64,000 nt of DNA. It comes from JAJZOM01 sp046703545. GTDB lineage: Archaea > Thermoplasmatota > Thermoplasmata > Thermoplasmatales > Thermoplasmataceae. The notes under the pieces are model-generated. The model made no database searches, was not told the DNA's origin, and saw only the letters and a program-made list of their open reading frames with translations. Each line of letters opens with the position of its first letter. Position 1 is the stretch's first letter. Positions 25,138 through 34,051 of the stretch are shown one piece after another. A program made the translations under genes and the position numbers. The stretch spans positions 90,697 to 154,696 of the forward strand of contig JBJKSX010000053.1 in the NCBI GenBank assembly GCA_046703545.1, given 5' to 3'.

Positions 25138-27246
25138 ATGATTGGTTCTCTTCTGGAAGACCCTAACAAAATAAGGGAAGGATGGCTAAGGATCTTTTCA
25201 GAGTATGGGTATATGGACAAGATCAACAGGTTGAGCTCCATTTATCCTGAAGAGAAATCCATTTTTGTCAATTTCAAGGACATCTCTGAGTTTGGAAGGT
25301 CAAATGGATTTGACCAGGGCCTGGCAGAAAAGCCGGAGCTTTATATGGCCCTTGGCGAGGAGGTCCTGAGAGACCTTGTAAGGCCAGAGAGAGTCCAGGT
25401 TTCCAGGATAAACATAAGGCTGTATGACGTCAGTGAGGATGCCAACCTCAGGAAAGAGATCAGGCAGCTGAGGAGCCCGGACATTGGGAAGCTGCTTAGC
25501 GTCACCGGAATCATTAGAAAGAACACTGAAGTCCTGCCAAGACTGCAGAAAGCTGCATTCATCTGTTCTGTCTGCGGGGAGATAACCTACGTCAACCAGG
25601 AGAGGGGGAAACTGGATGAGCCCCAGAAATGTTCATATGACCTTGAGAGCGGAGCAGACCACAACAAGGCCAAATTCAAGCTGAACCCAGACCTGTCAGA
25701 GTTTGTCGATATCCAGAAGGTTGAGCTGCAGGAGAATCCGGAGACCCTCCAAGGGGGATCCCAGCCCCAGAGAATAAGTGCCATCATGGAAGATGACATC
25801 GCCGGAAGGCTCTTTCCGGGAGACCGTGTCACAATTGACGGAGTCATACGGGCCGAACAGAAAAGGCAGGGAAATGTCATGCTAACTGAGTATGACATAT
25901 ACTTCTATGCCATCAATTACAAAAAGGCCAAGGAACTGGAAGAGATCAACATAACTCCTGAAGATGAGCGGGAAATTATTGAACTTTCCAAGGAGCCAGG
26001 CATCATTGACAGGCTTGCTTCTTCCATAGCCCCAACCATATATGGAATGGAAATGGTGAAGACAACCCTTGTGCTCCAGATGTTCGGGGGAGTCAGGAAG
26101 TTCATGAAGGATGGCACCTCAATGAGGGGAGATATACACATCCTGATGGTGGGTGACCCCGGAACCGCAAAATCGCAGCTGCTGAAGTACATGACAGAAA
26201 TCTCCCCAAGAGGGGTCTTCGCGTTTGGCAGGGGCTCCAGTGCGGCTGGCCTGACGGCTGCTGCAGTGAGGGACGATTTCGGAGAAGGGCGATGGACCCT
26301 CGAAGCCGGTGCCTTGGTTCTTGCAGACAATGGCTTTGCCGCAATTGATGAGCTTGACAAGATGGATGAGCGGGACACCGCAGCCATGCATGAGGCCATG
26401 GAGCAGCAGACAATAACTGTCTCAAAGGCGGGAATCATGGCCACGCTGAAATCGAGGTGCTCGATCCTTGGGGCGGCAAACCCGAAATTTGGAAGATATG
26501 ACCAGAACAGGAGTATAGTGGATCAGATAGATTTCCCTCCACCCCTGCTGTCAAGGTTTGATGTCATTTTCAAGATCATTGACAAGCCTGAAAGGGCCAG
26601 CGACGAAAGGCTGGCAGACCACGTGCTGAAGGCGCACCGGGTGGGTGAAATTTACAGAAGCCTTGAGAACAACGAGATTTCGGACCTTGAAATTCCCGAG
26701 GAAGAGGGTTTCGCGCCCCCAATTGAAAAGGATGTCATCAGGAAATATGTGTCCTATGCAAAGTCGAGAATATTTCCAAGAATGTCTGATGAAGCCATCA
26801 ACCTGCTCAGGGACGAATACGTGAGCACCAGGAACAGCAACACAGACTCAATACCGATTACTGCGAGGCAGCTGGAATCAACAATAAGGCTGGCTGAGGC
26901 TGCAGCAAAGGCCAGGTTGTCATCAATCGTGACCGAGGGAGATGCCCTGCTTGCGAAGAACATAGTGGACTACTACCTCAAGGATGTCTCCATGACCAAT
27001 GGAGTGGTGGACATTGACATCCTTCTGTCAGGGACCAGTTCAAAGCAGCGCGGAGATTTCGAAAAAGTCTTTGACATAATCAAGGAGATAAAGAAGGAAG
27101 GCCATACGCCAACCATTGATGACGTGACTGCCCTTGCAGTTTCAAGGGGAATGACAGAGGAAAGCACCCTTGAAGCAATCAGCAAACTGAAGAAAATGGG
27201 CCAGATATACGAACCTGGCCTTGGCAAGGTGGATGTGATCGGATGA
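25138..27246 (+). CDS. mcm: MCM replicative helicase
   Basis: MCM is the hexameric 3'-5' replicative helicase. The 702-residue protein shows the N-terminal helical domain, a zinc site (CSVCGEITY with a further cysteine in QKCSYD), an OB domain, and the AAA+ core with Walker A GDPGTAKSQ, Walker B LADNGFAAIDELDKMDE, sensor GAANPKFGRYD and the arginine finger LLSRFD. A C-terminal winged helix (about 630-702) is present. It starts a three-gene plus-strand operon, with DUF424 and a UbiE-like gene overlapping in series. Confidence 0.97.
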   Translation: MIGSLLEDPNKIREGWLRIFSEYGYMDKINRLSSIYPEEKSIFVNFKDISEFGRSNGFDQGLAEKPELYMALGEEVLRDLVRPERVQVSRINIRLYDVSEDANLRKEIRQLRSPDIGKLLSVTGIIRKNTEVLPRLQKAAFICSVCGEITYVNQERGKLDEPQKCSYDLESGADHNKAKFKLNPDLSEFVDIQKVELQENPETLQGGSQPQRISAIMEDDIAGRLFPGDRVTIDGVIRAEQKRQGNVMLTEYDIYFYAINYKKAKELEEINITPEDEREIIELSKEPGIIDRLASSIAPTIYGMEMVKTTLVLQMFGGVRKFMKDGTSMRGDIHILMVGDPGTAKSQLLKYMTEISPRGVFAFGRGSSAAGLTAAAVRDDFGEGRWTLEAGALVLADNGFAAIDELDKMDERDTAAMHEAMEQQTITVSKAGIMATLKSRCSILGAANPKFGRYDQNRSIVDQIDFPPPLLSRFDVIFKIIDKPERASDERLADHVLKAHRVGEIYRSLENNEISDLEIPEEEGFAPPIEKDVIRKYVSYAKSRIFPRMSDEAINLLRDEYVSTRNSNTDSIPITARQLESTIRLAEAAAKARLSSIVTEGDALLAKNIVDYYLKDVSMTNGVVDIDILLSGTSSKQRGDFEKVFDIIKEIKKEGHTPTIDDVTALAVSRGMTEESTLEAISKLKKMGQIYEPGLGKVDVIG

Positions 27247-27551
27247 GCGAGAAAATAACAATGAAGCTTGTGCATACACAGGGAGAGATAGTTCTTGCAG
27301 CAGCCGATTCAGAACTTATAAATCAGGACATCAGGGAGGGGAAGCTACACCTAAACATTTCTCCGGCTTTTTATGGCGACACTGGGGTCTCAGATACCAC
27401 TTTCATTTCTTCCATGGGCCTCTGCACCATTGCAAACCTTGTTGGGAAACACGTTGTCGACCTCGCAATAAGGAATGACTTCATAGACCGTGACAACATT
27501 ATCTATATCAGCAAAGTGCCGCACGCACAGTTTGCCAGGATTATTGAGTGA
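27243..27551 (+). CDS. DUF424 family protein
   Basis: This 102-residue protein belongs to the archaeal DUF424 family. It shows the EGKLHLNISPAFYGDTGVSD segment and the conserved TIANLVGKHVVDLAI motif. DUF424 genes often sit near translation factors in other archaea, but the function is unknown. The ATG overlaps the mcm stop by 4 nt (ATGA), which implies translational coupling with the helicase. Confidence 0.88.
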   Translation: MSEKITMKLVHTQGEIVLAAADSELINQDIREGKLHLNISPAFYGDTGVSDTTFISSMGLCTIANLVGKHVVDLAIRNDFIDRDNIIYISKVPHAQFARIIE

Positions 27552-28243
27552 GGCCGATGGCAGAGCAGCAGCTTAGGAAAGAGGAGCTGGTGAGGAGTGT
27601 CTTCGAGAACATCCAGGACCGTTATGATCTCCTGGATTCCATAATATCCGCAGGAATGGACCAGAGATGGAGGCGCAAGCTGATAAGAAGCCTGAATCTC
27701 GAAGAGAATTCCGAAGTACTTGACTGTGGAGCTGGAACCGGAAAACTCACCCGCATGATCCTGAACTCATGCCCGACATGCAGGGTCACATCCCTGGACA
27801 TAACAGAAGGGATGTTCAGGCCCTCAATACTGCCTGACTGCAAATTCGTTGTGGCAAGTGCCCAGGATATGCCTTTTGATGACCAGAAATATGATGCGGT
27901 AGTGTCAGGTTATCTCACAAGGAACCTGGAGAGCGTTGACAAATACTTCTCAGAAGCATACAGGGTCCTGAAACCCGGGGGCATGTTCGCCAACCTCGAT
28001 ATCTACAACCCCACTCTGCCTGGATTTTCTCAGCTTTTTGGAATTTACTTCTACCATTTCGTGCCATACCTTGGTGATCACGTGACAAATTCCACTTCCT
28101 ACACCTATCTGGCAAAATCAGTGAAAAATTTCCACTCTCCGGAGGTTATACGGGAAAAAATAGCTGCAGCCGGCTTCAGTGAAGTGGGCATGAAAAAAAT
28201 GATGCTGGGCTCAATTGCCCTGCACGTTGGCACCAAGCAATAA
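27548..28243 (+). CDS. ubiE: UbiE/MenG-type methyltransferase
   Basis: The 231-residue protein has the UbiE signatures: DRYDLLDSIISAGMDQRWRR, the SAM loop VLDCGAGTGKLTRMI, VSGYLTRNLES, YRVLKPGG, and NSTSYTYLAKSVKNFHSPE. Such enzymes C-methylate demethylmenaquinone to menaquinone, the quinone known from Thermoplasmatales, so a respiratory role is likely. GTG at 27548 overlaps the DUF424 stop; ATG 27557, with GTGAGG just upstream, is an alternative start. Why it follows mcm is not clear. Confidence 0.87.
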   Translation: MRPMAEQQLRKEELVRSVFENIQDRYDLLDSIISAGMDQRWRRKLIRSLNLEENSEVLDCGAGTGKLTRMILNSCPTCRVTSLDITEGMFRPSILPDCKFVVASAQDMPFDDQKYDAVVSGYLTRNLESVDKYFSEAYRVLKPGGMFANLDIYNPTLPGFSQLFGIYFYHFVPYLGDHVTNSTSYTYLAKSVKNFHSPEVIREKIAAAGFSEVGMKKMMLGSIALHVGTKQ

Positions 28244-28245
28244 TT

Positions 28246-28605
28246 TCAGGAAAGTGTGACTGCTTCAGACTTCTCTGTTACAGGTTCTGTCACGACTGCT
28301 GTCCCATATGCCACAATTTCCGTCATGTACTGTGCGATGTCTGATGTGTCAAACTGCATGTCGAGGACAGCGTTCGCGCCAACCCTTTCGGCTTCCGCAA
28401 CGAGGCGTTCCTGCGCAAGGTTCCTGGCTTCGTTGAGCATTTCAACATATTCCTTGATCTCTCCCCCTTTCAGGCTCCTGAGGCCAGCCATCACATTTCC
28501 GCCAAAACCTCGGCTGCGGACAGTTATTCCCCAGATCGTGCCCTTCACTTCCTTCACCCTGTGTCCCGGTACGTAGTTGGTCGCCACGACTATAACATTT
28601 GTCAT
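28246..28605 (-). CDS. YbjQ/UPF0145 family protein
   Basis: The 119-residue protein is a YbjQ-type (UPF0145) protein that forms pentameric alpha/beta rings in known structures. Typical motifs are VATNYVPGHRVKEVKGTIWG, a central EARNLAQERLVAEAERVGANAVL helix and a C-terminal AYGTAVV strand. The family was called heavy-metal binding by domain databases, but function is unknown. A TATA-like AATTTATTTAACC lies about 28 nt before ATG 28605, which suggests a leaderless message divergent from the trp operon. Confidence 0.85.
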   Translation of the reverse strand: MTNVIVVATNYVPGHRVKEVKGTIWGITVRSRGFGGNVMAGLRSLKGGEIKEYVEMLNEARNLAQERLVAEAERVGANAVLDMQFDTSDIAQYMTEIVAYGTAVVTEPVTEKSEAVTLS

Positions 28606-28688
28606 TGCCGGAATAAATGATATGAGGTTAAATAAATTGCCAGGCTGCGCGAATAATTAATATTTAATGTCGTAAAATAGTCACTAAT

Positions 28689-28700
28689 GTTTAAATAAAT
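28689..28700 (+). promoter_or_regulatory. TATA box of the trp operon
   Basis: GTTTAAATAAAT is centred 26 nt upstream of ATG 28720. The spacing predicts a leaderless trpB message and decides against the upstream in-frame ATG at 28699, which overlaps the TATA box. Confidence 0.6.
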
Positions 28701-28701
28701 G

Positions 28702-28711
28702 GCATTAATGC
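28702..28711. promoter_or_regulatory. Palindrome in the trp promoter, possible operator
   Basis: GCATTAATGC is a perfect 10-bp palindrome between the TATA box and the predicted transcription start of trpB. The location is where an archaeal repressor would interfere with transcription. No regulator gene is adjacent. Confidence 0.4.
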
Positions 28712-28719
28712 GAATTACT

Positions 28720-29967
28720 ATGCTCACTACGCAGGATGTTTCGATCATACCGGATCAATGGTACAATGTTGTGCCTGACCTTCCCAGACCTCTTCCGCCT
28801 CCTGTGGACAGGAATGAGGAAAATTCCTCCATTGAGCTCCTGAACAATATACTCCCAAAAGCCATTCTGAAACAGGAGTTCACATTTCAGCGATACACCA
28901 AGATACCTGAGGAGGTCCAGGAATTATATGCCCAGATAGGCAGGCCCACTCCACTTTTCAGGGCATATGGACTTGAGAGGCATCTCGGATATGCGGGCAA
29001 GATCCTGATCAAGTATGAAGGGGCCACAATAACGGGTTCCCATAAGATCAACACGGCAATTCCCCAGGCAATATTTGCCAGGGATGAGGGCTTCAGCGGT
29101 GTTGTCACCGAAACAGGCGCCGGTCAATGGGGAACCGCAACTTCTGTGGCTGCCTCCTTTGCAGGAATCACCTCTAAGGTCTTCATGGTGAGGGTAAGCC
29201 TGAACCAGAAGCCGCTGAGGAAGCAGATCATGGAACTGTATGGTGCCAACATTGTGGCATCACCCTCGACAGAAACAGAATACGGGAGAAGCGTACTAAA
29301 GGAAAGGGCAGAGCACCCGGGGACCCTGGGCATAGCAATAAGTGAAGCTGTGGAGTACGCGCTCGAGAATCATGTCCCCTACATGCTTGGAAGCGTTTTC
29401 AATTCGGTTCTCACCCACCAGAGTGTGATAGGACTTGAAACAGAGAAACAGCTTGAGATAATGGGTGAACAGCCCGATGTCCTCATTGGATGCGTGGGGG
29501 GCGGGAGCAACTTCGGAGGTTTCACCTTCCCGCTCATGAAGAAATTCAAGGATGTGGAGATCATAGCCTCCACAGCTTCAGAGGTCCCCAAGTTCTCCAA
29601 AGGCCAGTACAAGTACGATTACGTGGATTCTGCAAAGATTCTTCCCTCAATAAAGATGTATTCTCTGGGATCTGATTTCGTCCCTGAAAAGATATACGCA
29701 GGAGGATTGAGATACCATGGCGCTTCACCTTCCATTTCCATGCTCGTGGAATCAAGCCGGGTCAAATCCAGTGACATGGAGGAATCAAAGGTCATCGATG
29801 CGCTGAAGACCTTTGCCAGAACCCAGGGAATAGTTGCTGCACCTGAATCCGGCCATGCAATAGCCACCGCAATTCAATATGTGAAAGACCACCCGGACGA
29901 CAGGAAGACGTTGGTTGTCAATGTGAGCGGTCACGGCCTCATGGACATGTCCATATTCAGCCGGTGA
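28720..29967 (+). CDS. trpB: Tryptophan synthase beta chain, TrpB2 type
   Basis: TrpB condenses indole with serine using pyridoxal phosphate. From ATG 28720 the protein has 415 residues. It is of the TrpB2 class: long N-terminal part with LPRPLPPP, then GRPTPLFRAYGLERHLG, the Schiff-base lysine in GSHKIN (Lys109), TETGAGQWGTATS, and GCVGGGSNFGG for the phosphate. TrpB2 proteins often accompany a separate TrpB1 or work without TrpA; here it is directly followed by trpA with a 4-nt overlap and no TrpB1 is in the operon. It is the first gene of the seven-gene trp operon. Confidence 0.93.
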   Translation: MLTTQDVSIIPDQWYNVVPDLPRPLPPPVDRNEENSSIELLNNILPKAILKQEFTFQRYTKIPEEVQELYAQIGRPTPLFRAYGLERHLGYAGKILIKYEGATITGSHKINTAIPQAIFARDEGFSGVVTETGAGQWGTATSVAASFAGITSKVFMVRVSLNQKPLRKQIMELYGANIVASPSTETEYGRSVLKERAEHPGTLGIAISEAVEYALENHVPYMLGSVFNSVLTHQSVIGLETEKQLEIMGEQPDVLIGCVGGGSNFGGFTFPLMKKFKDVEIIASTASEVPKFSKGQYKYDYVDSAKILPSIKMYSLGSDFVPEKIYAGGLRYHGASPSISMLVESSRVKSSDMEESKVIDALKTFARTQGIVAAPESGHAIATAIQYVKDHPDDRKTLVVNVSGHGLMDMSIFSR

Positions 29968-30710
29968 TCTGCTTGAGGCCCATAATACTCTACTTCACTG
30001 CCAATTATCCGGACAGGAAGACACTTTCAGCCTTCTTATCAGAAATAGACCCTGAAATAGTGAAATACGTGGAAATAGGAATACCAACTGAAAACCCACT
30101 TTATGATGGCCCCGCAATAAAGACCACCCATTCGGTGGCAAGGGGTCAGTACGAAAATGAAGACCTTGCCCTGCTGGCCGATACCATAAATAGCAGGGGC
30201 ATGGAAACAGACATTCTTGCCTACCGTGAAGTATTTCATGAGGAACCGGGCGAGTACGCCAGCTACCTCAGGGATTCAGGAGTTTCCGGTGCAATAGTTC
30301 CTGATCTGCTCACAGACTACTTTGACAGCAGGGTTGAATTCTTGCACAAGTTAGAGGGTAAGATTTCATATATACCATTCTTCAACCCTCCAACTCCCGA
30401 TTCTGTTATCGAGGAAATTTCTTCATTGACAAATTCCTGGATATACTACGGGCTTCAGCCCTCCACCGGAATTACGGTTCCATATGACCCGGTGGAGGTT
30501 TCATCAAGAATCTTCAGCCTTGTCAGGAATAGGGAAATCAATTTTGGATTCGGCGTAAGGTCAGTAAATGATGTTTCAGAGATTATAGGCCTTGGTAGCA
30601 GTGGAGTGGCAATTGGCAGCATGCTAGTCCCAATGCTGAAGCAAAAGGACATTGAGAGATTCAGGGCCTTCCAGTCTGAACTCCGGAGCGTGATACAGCT
30701 TGCAGAGTGA
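29964..30710 (+). CDS. trpA: Tryptophan synthase alpha chain
   Basis: TrpA cleaves indole-3-glycerol phosphate to indole and glyceraldehyde-3-phosphate. The 248-residue TIM barrel has the catalytic glutamate in VEIGIPTENPLYDGP, the segment VSGAIVPDL with aspartate, and FGVRSVNDVSEI and GVAIGSML for phosphate binding. GTG 29964 overlaps the trpB stop by 4 nt (GTGA). It is somewhat diverged from bacterial TrpA, which fits pairing with a TrpB2-type partner. Confidence 0.92.
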   Translation: MICLRPIILYFTANYPDRKTLSAFLSEIDPEIVKYVEIGIPTENPLYDGPAIKTTHSVARGQYENEDLALLADTINSRGMETDILAYREVFHEEPGEYASYLRDSGVSGAIVPDLLTDYFDSRVEFLHKLEGKISYIPFFNPPTPDSVIEEISSLTNSWIYYGLQPSTGITVPYDPVEVSSRIFSLVRNREINFGFGVRSVNDVSEIIGLGSSGVAIGSMLVPMLKQKDIERFRAFQSELRSVIQLAE

Positions 30711-31674
30711 GTTCAACAGTGAAGCCAGAATTGAACTGGAAGAGGAATTCAACCTATTGCTCCAGGAAGGCACAGATGAGCAGAGGGCACAGTTTCTAAG
30801 GGGCCTCCACGAAAGTGGTGAGAGGCCCGAACAGGTCACCATTCTTGCAGCCCTTCTGAGGGAACGCGCAAAGCTTTCCCCTGTCACTGAAGCCTCAGAC
30901 ATCGTGGGAACCGGGGGAGATGGAATGAACACCATCAATGTCAGCACCGCTGCCTCAATCCTGCTGAGTTCAACCGGGATCAGAATCGCAAAACATGGGA
31001 ATTTTGGGGCAACCAGCAACAAGGGCAGCGCCGATTTCCTGAAATACCTGGGATATCAATTCGAGATGGAACAGGATAACCTTGAAGAAAGGCTCAGGGA
31101 TAGTTGCTTCGCCTTCATCCTTGCCCCCATGTACAACAGCAGCTTTGCAAAATTTGCTGGCGCCAGAAAGATGCTCCCCTTCAAGACTGTTTTCAATTAC
31201 CTGGGCCCCCTGACAAACCCTGCAGATCCGTCTGTAATGATGCTAGGAGTAACAAGCAGGAGCATAAGCGAGCTTTACACCAATTACCTGCTCTTGAATT
31301 CCAAGGCTGGCTGCGTAGTATTTTCAGATGATGGAATGGATGAAATATCACCGGTTGCCGGTTCCAATATAAACTTCGTGAATGGTGGAAAGGTTGAGGA
31401 GGTTAAATTCGACCCTTCCGGATTGCTCAGAAGCAAGGTCAGGCTGAGCGATATATCCAGGAAGGAAGCTGAGCCTTCCTTCAAACTGACTCTTGCAGGG
31501 CTTGAGGGGAAGAACATGCCTGCCTCAGAGTTCATTTCCCTCAATGCTGCAGTTGCAATGTTCGTGAATGGCAAATTCCCAACTGTGGAGGATGCCTATG
31601 GCGAATCCATGAGGCTGCTGAAATCGGGATATGTCGGGGAGCACCTGAGAAACATAGTTGAGGGCCGGAGGTGA
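30700..31674 (+). CDS. trpD: Anthranilate phosphoribosyltransferase
   Basis: TrpD transfers the phosphoribosyl group from PRPP to anthranilate. The 324-residue protein shows the signature DIVGTGGDGMNTINVSTAAS, KHGNFGATSNKGSADFLKYLG, the APMYNSSFAKFAGARK anthranilate-site motif and TVFNYLGPLTNPA. TTG at 30700 is the only start available upstream of the helical N-domain; it overlaps trpA by 11 nt. Confidence 0.95.
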   Translation: MQSEFNSEARIELEEEFNLLLQEGTDEQRAQFLRGLHESGERPEQVTILAALLRERAKLSPVTEASDIVGTGGDGMNTINVSTAASILLSSTGIRIAKHGNFGATSNKGSADFLKYLGYQFEMEQDNLEERLRDSCFAFILAPMYNSSFAKFAGARKMLPFKTVFNYLGPLTNPADPSVMMLGVTSRSISELYTNYLLLNSKAGCVVFSDDGMDEISPVAGSNINFVNGGKVEEVKFDPSGLLRSKVRLSDISRKEAEPSFKLTLAGLEGKNMPASEFISLNAAVAMFVNGKFPTVEDAYGESMRLLKSGYVGEHLRNIVEGRR

Positions 31675-31678
31675 TCCA

Positions 31679-32284
31679 GTGATCCCAAAGATAAAGGTAT
31701 GCGGAATCACCAACCTGGAAGACGGGAAATTTGCCGCTTCCGCAGGAGCCTCCATTATAGGTGTTGTACTTTCTGACCGTTCCCCGAGGAAAGGCTCTCC
31801 AGAACTCGTTGTTGAACTTTCCAGATCGGGGATGAGTGTTGCAGGCGTTTACACTGACATGATTTCCGCAAAAAGGGATGCAACTGAAGAGGAATTCATA
31901 CAGCTGCATTTTCCCCACGGAAGAAAGGAGATCGAGCATGTTCACGAACAACTTGGAAAGAGGACAATTTCCGTGGTGTTCCCCGAAAAAAATGCGGCAT
32001 TTCTTTCCGAGGCCAAGGAAAAACTTGCAGAAGGGACTGATCTTGTCCTTGCTGACTTTGGGAGAAGCATCACTCCCGAAGACCAGGAAACAATCCATGA
32101 CCTAGAAGGATACCGGATTGGGCTCGCGGGCAAAATATACTCTGACAACCTGCAGATAGTGCTTAAATCCAACCCTTATTTTATCGACCTGAGCAGCAGG
32201 CTTGAGTCGTATCCCGGCAAGAAGGACCACGAGAGGCTGGGGGAATTCATGGAGGCGTTCAGACATGAAGCATCCGCTCTTTGA
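31679..32284 (+). CDS. trpF: Phosphoribosylanthranilate isomerase
   Basis: TrpF performs the Amadori rearrangement of N-phosphoribosylanthranilate. I start it at GTG 31679 (201 residues), because a near-perfect ribosome-binding site (GGAGGTGATCC) lies just upstream and the protein then begins with the family strand IPKIKVCGITN carrying the catalytic cysteine. Later motifs include IIGVVLSDRSPRK and the catalytic aspartate in DLVLADFG. The gene starts 4 nt after the trpD stop. The barrel is rather diverged at the C-terminus (GLAGKIYSDNLQ). Confidence 0.9.
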   Translation: MIPKIKVCGITNLEDGKFAASAGASIIGVVLSDRSPRKGSPELVVELSRSGMSVAGVYTDMISAKRDATEEEFIQLHFPHGRKEIEHVHEQLGKRTISVVFPEKNAAFLSEAKEKLAEGTDLVLADFGRSITPEDQETIHDLEGYRIGLAGKIYSDNLQIVLKSNPYFIDLSSRLESYPGKKDHERLGEFMEAFRHEASAL

Positions 32285-33455
32285 GAGTGTGAAGGCCCTC
32301 AGGGAAGAGGGGAAGGACTTTGCCTACATTTGCAGATTCAAGGATCTAGAAAGGGAAAAAGGAGAAGAATTGCTCTTCGAGACCGATGAGAAACCAATCC
32401 TGTCCAATGATGCCCCAGAGAAAACCCTCAATGTGACGATCCCGGAAATCATTGATGGAATGGATGGAGGGAGAGACAAACTGGTTCCTGTTTTCCTGTC
32501 ATACGAGCTGATAGAGAGCATCTACGGGCTTAAACTTAGAAACAGGTCCACATGGCCACTTGTCGGGACAATAATCCCAAGCAACATGCAAAGGGCTGAA
32601 TTTTATAGGAACACCCCCGGATATTCAAGATTGAGATCTGATTTCTCAAAGATCAGCGACACGAGCAAGGGCATCCTGGAAAGCAACATACTGGAAGTGA
32701 GGGAACGAATCAGGAACGGTGAAATGCTTCAGACAGTTCTGTCCAGCCGTTTCGATGTCAAGGATTTTGACGCCTTTGAATTGATGAAATACATGATGCT
32801 GCAGGACAGGTCAAGGTATGTTTATTTCTACAGGTTCGGGCAATATGAGGTAATTGGAAGCTCACCAGAGAGTGTTTTCGTGAGGCAGGGGAAAAGCCTT
32901 ACAATACACCCAATAGCTGGCACCAGGAGAAGAGCGGACGGCCCAGATCCAGTGTTGATCCAGGATCTCCTCGCTGACAACAAGGAACTCTGCGAACACC
33001 GGATGCTGGTTGACCTGGCCAGGAATGACCTGTCCAGAGTCTGTGAGCCTGGTTCTGTCAAGGTAGCCTCAAACATGGTTCCAGAGAAATTTTACTCTGT
33101 CATTCACCTGACAAGCGTTGTGAATGGGACACTGATGAGCAATGTCAAGCCATTTGACATCGTTTCAGCGGTTTTTCCTGCAGGCACAGTGAGTGGTGCC
33201 CCCAAACGGAGAGCCATGGAAACAATTGACAGGTATGAGAGAACAGGCAGGGGTGTCTATGGCGGTTCAGTGGGTGTGATCGGAAAAGATGTTGCAGACC
33301 TGGCTTTGCCGATTAGAACGGTCTACCGAAGTAAATCAGAGGCTTATGTCCAGGCAGGAGCAGGCATAGTGAAGGATTCCGTCCCCGACACTGAAGTGAA
33401 TGAAATGATGGCAAAGGCAAACACAATCATGGCAGGTGGGTTATCATGCGCCTGA
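32265..33455 (+). CDS. trpE: Anthranilate synthase component I
   Basis: TrpE makes anthranilate from chorismate with ammonia supplied by TrpG. From ATG 32265 the protein has 396 residues, short for the family (about 450-520) with a reduced N-terminal regulatory domain. The chorismate-binding core is intact: GSSPESVFVRQG, HPIAGTRRRADG, DLARNDLSRVCEPGSV, and FPAGTVSGAPKRRAMETI, QAGAGIVKDSVPDTE. The start overlaps trpF by 20 nt. A longer frame from 32202 would lie within trpF and was not used. Confidence 0.95.
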   Translation: MKHPLFESVKALREEGKDFAYICRFKDLEREKGEELLFETDEKPILSNDAPEKTLNVTIPEIIDGMDGGRDKLVPVFLSYELIESIYGLKLRNRSTWPLVGTIIPSNMQRAEFYRNTPGYSRLRSDFSKISDTSKGILESNILEVRERIRNGEMLQTVLSSRFDVKDFDAFELMKYMMLQDRSRYVYFYRFGQYEVIGSSPESVFVRQGKSLTIHPIAGTRRRADGPDPVLIQDLLADNKELCEHRMLVDLARNDLSRVCEPGSVKVASNMVPEKFYSVIHLTSVVNGTLMSNVKPFDIVSAVFPAGTVSGAPKRRAMETIDRYERTGRGVYGGSVGVIGKDVADLALPIRTVYRSKSEAYVQAGAGIVKDSVPDTEVNEMMAKANTIMAGGLSCA

Positions 33456-34051
33456 TGCTCTCAGACAACCGCGATTCGTTCACCTACAATATTGTGCACC
33501 TTCTGCGTTCAATGGGTCTTGAGGTGGATGTTTATGACAATTTCACCCCGGTGGAACAAATTGACGCATCCAAATATGACGGGCTCATAATCTCTCCAGG
33601 GCCCGGGAATCCTCTGGTGGACTCAGACAGAGGCAACGGCTTCCAGCTTCTCGAAAGCTCCGATTTCCCCGTTGTTATGGGGATCTGCTTTGGCCACCAA
33701 CTCATAGCGGCCTACCTTGGTTGCAGAATATACAGAACTGAGAACCTTTATCATGGAGAGATTGACAGGATTGCTGTTACAGGCCATGGGCTCATGGAAG
33801 GGTTGCCGGATGAATTTGAAGCTGTGAGATACCACTCACTGGCTGTAGATCCTGGAAAGCAACTCATCCAGGATGCGGTGTCCATTACCGATGGGAGCCT
33901 GATGGCATACCATACCAAAGACGGAAAGTATTATGGGATACAATTCCACCCTGAAAGCTACTATTCCCAGCATGGTAAGAGCATAATGGAGAATTTCATA
34001 GGTGAGGCCATTGAACGTAGTGGAAAGAATATACAGCAGGAACTCCAGTAG
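33446..34051 (+). CDS. trpG: Anthranilate synthase component II (glutamine amidotransferase)
   Basis: TrpG hydrolyses glutamine to feed ammonia to TrpE. The 201-residue class I amidotransferase has SPGPGNP, the nucleophile Cys81 in VMGICFGHQLIAAYLG, and the catalytic His-Glu pair in GIQFHPESYYS. It overlaps trpE by 10 nt, so the two subunits are likely made in equal amounts. Confidence 0.95.
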   Translation: MRLMLSDNRDSFTYNIVHLLRSMGLEVDVYDNFTPVEQIDASKYDGLIISPGPGNPLVDSDRGNGFQLLESSDFPVVMGICFGHQLIAAYLGCRIYRTENLYHGEIDRIAVTGHGLMEGLPDEFEAVRYHSLAVDPGKQLIQDAVSITDGSLMAYHTKDGKYYGIQFHPESYYSQHGKSIMENFIGEAIERSGKNIQQELQ

